A DNA stretch of 5,278 nt from assembly GCA_017501865.1 (NCBI GenBank), contig JAFVWD010000067.1:1-5278 (forward strand), in the 5' to 3' direction. The translations under genes and the position numbers were made by a program. Positions 3,980 to 5,278 of this stretch are shown piece by piece; positions within the stretch are counted from its first letter, which is position 1; each line of letters begins with the position of its first letter. Below the pieces are notes generated by a model. The model did not search any database. It saw only the letters and a list, made by a program, of their open reading frames with translations, and had not been told where the DNA came from. The stretch is from Clostridia bacterium. Lineage in GTDB: Bacteria > Bacillota > Clostridia > Oscillospirales > Acutalibacteraceae.

Positions 3980-5278
3980 TTATTTCACCATTAAATCAAC
4001 AATAAGTGCGCTGAGCTCTGCAGGGTCTTTAACTGAAACCCCGCTTATTAGACAGCCTTGTGCATAAAGAAGCTTTGCGTAAGATTTTAATGTTTCTTTA
4101 TCGCTTTCAAAAAGTACTTTAAGCTTTTCAGACAACGGATGATTTGCATTAATTTCAAGTGCAATTTCCGCTTTAACCTTTTGTTCATTTGAAGGCATAG
4201 AGTTGAGTACCTTTTCCATTTCGAGTGACAAATTACCTTCACTTGTCAGGCAAACAGCATAATTTTTAAGGTTATTGGTGTAGCGAACCTCAGAAACATC
4301 TCCGCTTAAAGCTTCTTTAATAAACGAAAGCATCTCTTTGTCATTTTCGTTTTTCTCTTTAAGAGCAGTTTTTTCATCCTCTGTATTCAAATCCAGCTTT
4401 TCATCACAGATATTCTGGAACTCTTTGCCATCGTATTCGTGAAGCATTTTAACAGTGAATTCGTCAACGTACTCTGTAAGATAAAGAATTTCATAGCCTT
4501 TATCCTTTACAGACTCTGTCTGAGGCAGCATTTCGATTTTTTCAATTGTTTCGCCGCAGGCATAGTAAATTTTTTCCTGACCATCCTTAAGACGAGCAAT
4601 ATATTCTTTAAGTGAAACAAGCTTTTTATCTCTCGAGGAATAGAACAGAACCAAATCCTTGAGATTATCCTTATTCATTCCATAGCTGTTATAAATTCCG
4701 AACTTAATCTGCATACCGAAGGTTTTGAAAAACTCTTCGTATGCCTCCCTGTCATTATTAAGCATTTTTTCAAGCTCAGATTTTATTTTTTTCTCAATAG
4801 TCTTTGCAATAAGCTTCAACTGGGCATCATGCTGAAGCATTTCACGGGAAATGTTCAGAGATAAATCCTCAGAATCAACAAGACCTTTGACAAAGCTGAA
4901 ATAATCAGGAAGTAAATCCTTGCATTTGTCCATAATTAAAACACCTTTTGAATAGAGCTGCAAGCCCTTTTCAAAATCTTTTGAGTAATAATCAAACGGT
5001 GCATGCTTAGGTATAAACATAAGGGCACTGTATGTAGCATTACCCTCTGTTTTTGAATGAATAACCCTTGCAGGAGCTTCAAAATCGTAGAATTTTTCGC
5101 TATAAAAATTATTATAATCTTCATCTGTTACTTCATTCTTATTTTTCTTCCAGATTGGTACGCGACTGTTAAGAATTTTATCTGTAATTACAGTTTCGTA
5201 CTCATTTTCCGTACCTTCCTTCAGCTCCTTTGACTCCACATACATTTTTATAGGATGGCGTATATAATCGGAGTATTT
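3980..5278 (-). CDS. htpG: Molecular chaperone HtpG (Hsp90 family), 5' end outside the window
   Basis: These are the last 432 residues of bacterial Hsp90, a homodimeric cytosolic ATP-driven chaperone. The frame is open to the window edge and begins KYSDYIRHPIKMYVES, the junction after the N-terminal ATPase domain, so the methionine at 5245 is internal. The missing part is the GHKL ATP-binding domain, absent only because the window ends. Middle domain, numbered from the window edge: YSALMFIP near 83-90, and LNISREMLQHD near 141-151, whose Arg (about 145) and Gln correspond to the ATP-contacting Arg380 and Gln384 of yeast Hsp90. ARLKDGQEKIYY follows near 228-239. A charged linker (about 298-315) leads to the C-terminal dimerisation domain, which ends normally at LIVDLMVK. 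There are no frameshifts. The sequence is of the Clostridial type. Its promoter and any heat-shock operator lie outside the window. Confidence 0.98.
   Translation of the reverse strand, partial: KYSDYIRHPIKMYVESKELKEGTENEYETVITDKILNSRVPIWKKNKNEVTDEDYNNFYSEKFYDFEAPARVIHSKTEGNATYSALMFIPKHAPFDYYSKDFEKGLQLYSKGVLIMDKCKDLLPDYFSFVKGLVDSEDLSLNISREMLQHDAQLKLIAKTIEKKIKSELEKMLNNDREAYEEFFKTFGMQIKFGIYNSYGMNKDNLKDLVLFYSSRDKKLVSLKEYIARLKDGQEKIYYACGETIEKIEMLPQTESVKDKGYEILYLTEYVDEFTVKMLHEYDGKEFQNICDEKLDLNTEDEKTALKEKNENDKEMLSFIKEALSGDVSEVRYTNNLKNYAVCLTSEGNLSLEMEKVLNSMPSNEQKVKAEIALEINANHPLSEKLKVLFESDKETLKSYAKLLYAQGCLISGVSVKDPAELSALIVDLMVK

Noticed and set aside
4936..5124. Minus-strand open frame of 62 residues within htpG
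   Set aside because: It is a different frame on the same strand as a clear HtpG coding sequence.
5243..5245. ATG at 5245 as the start of htpG
   Set aside because: The frame stays open upstream and encodes the expected HtpG residues KYSDYIRHPIK, so this methionine is internal.

Overview
The window is AT-rich, tightly packed bacterial DNA that looks like a low-GC Firmicute of class Clostridia, probably an Oscillospiraceae/Ruminococcaceae-type gut anaerobe. The grounds are a Clostridial-style HtpG sequence, a DUF5058-type membrane protein, strong AGGAGG-like ribosome binding sites, TTGACA/TATAAT promoters, and small Leu/Lys/Glu-rich proteins of a kind I associate with that group. The placement is inferred from sequence style; there is no marker gene here to fix it.

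Layout, left to right. Positions 1-150 hold no gene but a palindromic repeat (36-125), followed by a perfect 20-bp hairpin terminator (151-193). On the minus strand a two-gene membrane-protein operon follows: a DUF5058-like protein (890-1780) first, then a smaller six-segment membrane protein (213-872), with a good sigma-A promoter at 1811-1839. Upstream of it, also on the minus strand, is a YfcE/MJ0936-type metallophosphoesterase (1859-2323) with its own sigma-A promoter (2361-2389).

On the plus strand, diverging from the phosphoesterase, is a compact operon of three small proteins of unknown function (2389-2598, 2591-2950, 2952-3413). The first two overlap by 8 nt and the third starts 1 nt after the second. 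The short divergent gap carries a sequence resembling a sporulation sigma-E promoter facing this operon, overlapping head-on with the phosphoesterase promoter. Operon and promoter together are the best candidate here for an undescribed system.

From 3414 to 3979 there is no gene. This stretch holds four tandem copies (about 97, 107, 97 and 79 nt) of a palindromic repeat in an A-B-A-B pattern, then a bidirectional terminator (3818-3851), then unremarkable AT-rich DNA. The repeat core matches the palindrome at 36-125 at 28 of 30 positions, although the flanking arms differ. The window ends inside htpG (minus strand, 3980 to beyond 5278), which lacks its N-terminal ATPase domain only because the window stops.

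The genes do not form one pathway: they are a chaperone, a small phosphoesterase, a probable transport pair and an unknown operon. The repeat family sits at both convergent or terminal gene ends. Start codons of three genes were moved downstream to the ATG with properly spaced Shine-Dalgarno sequences.
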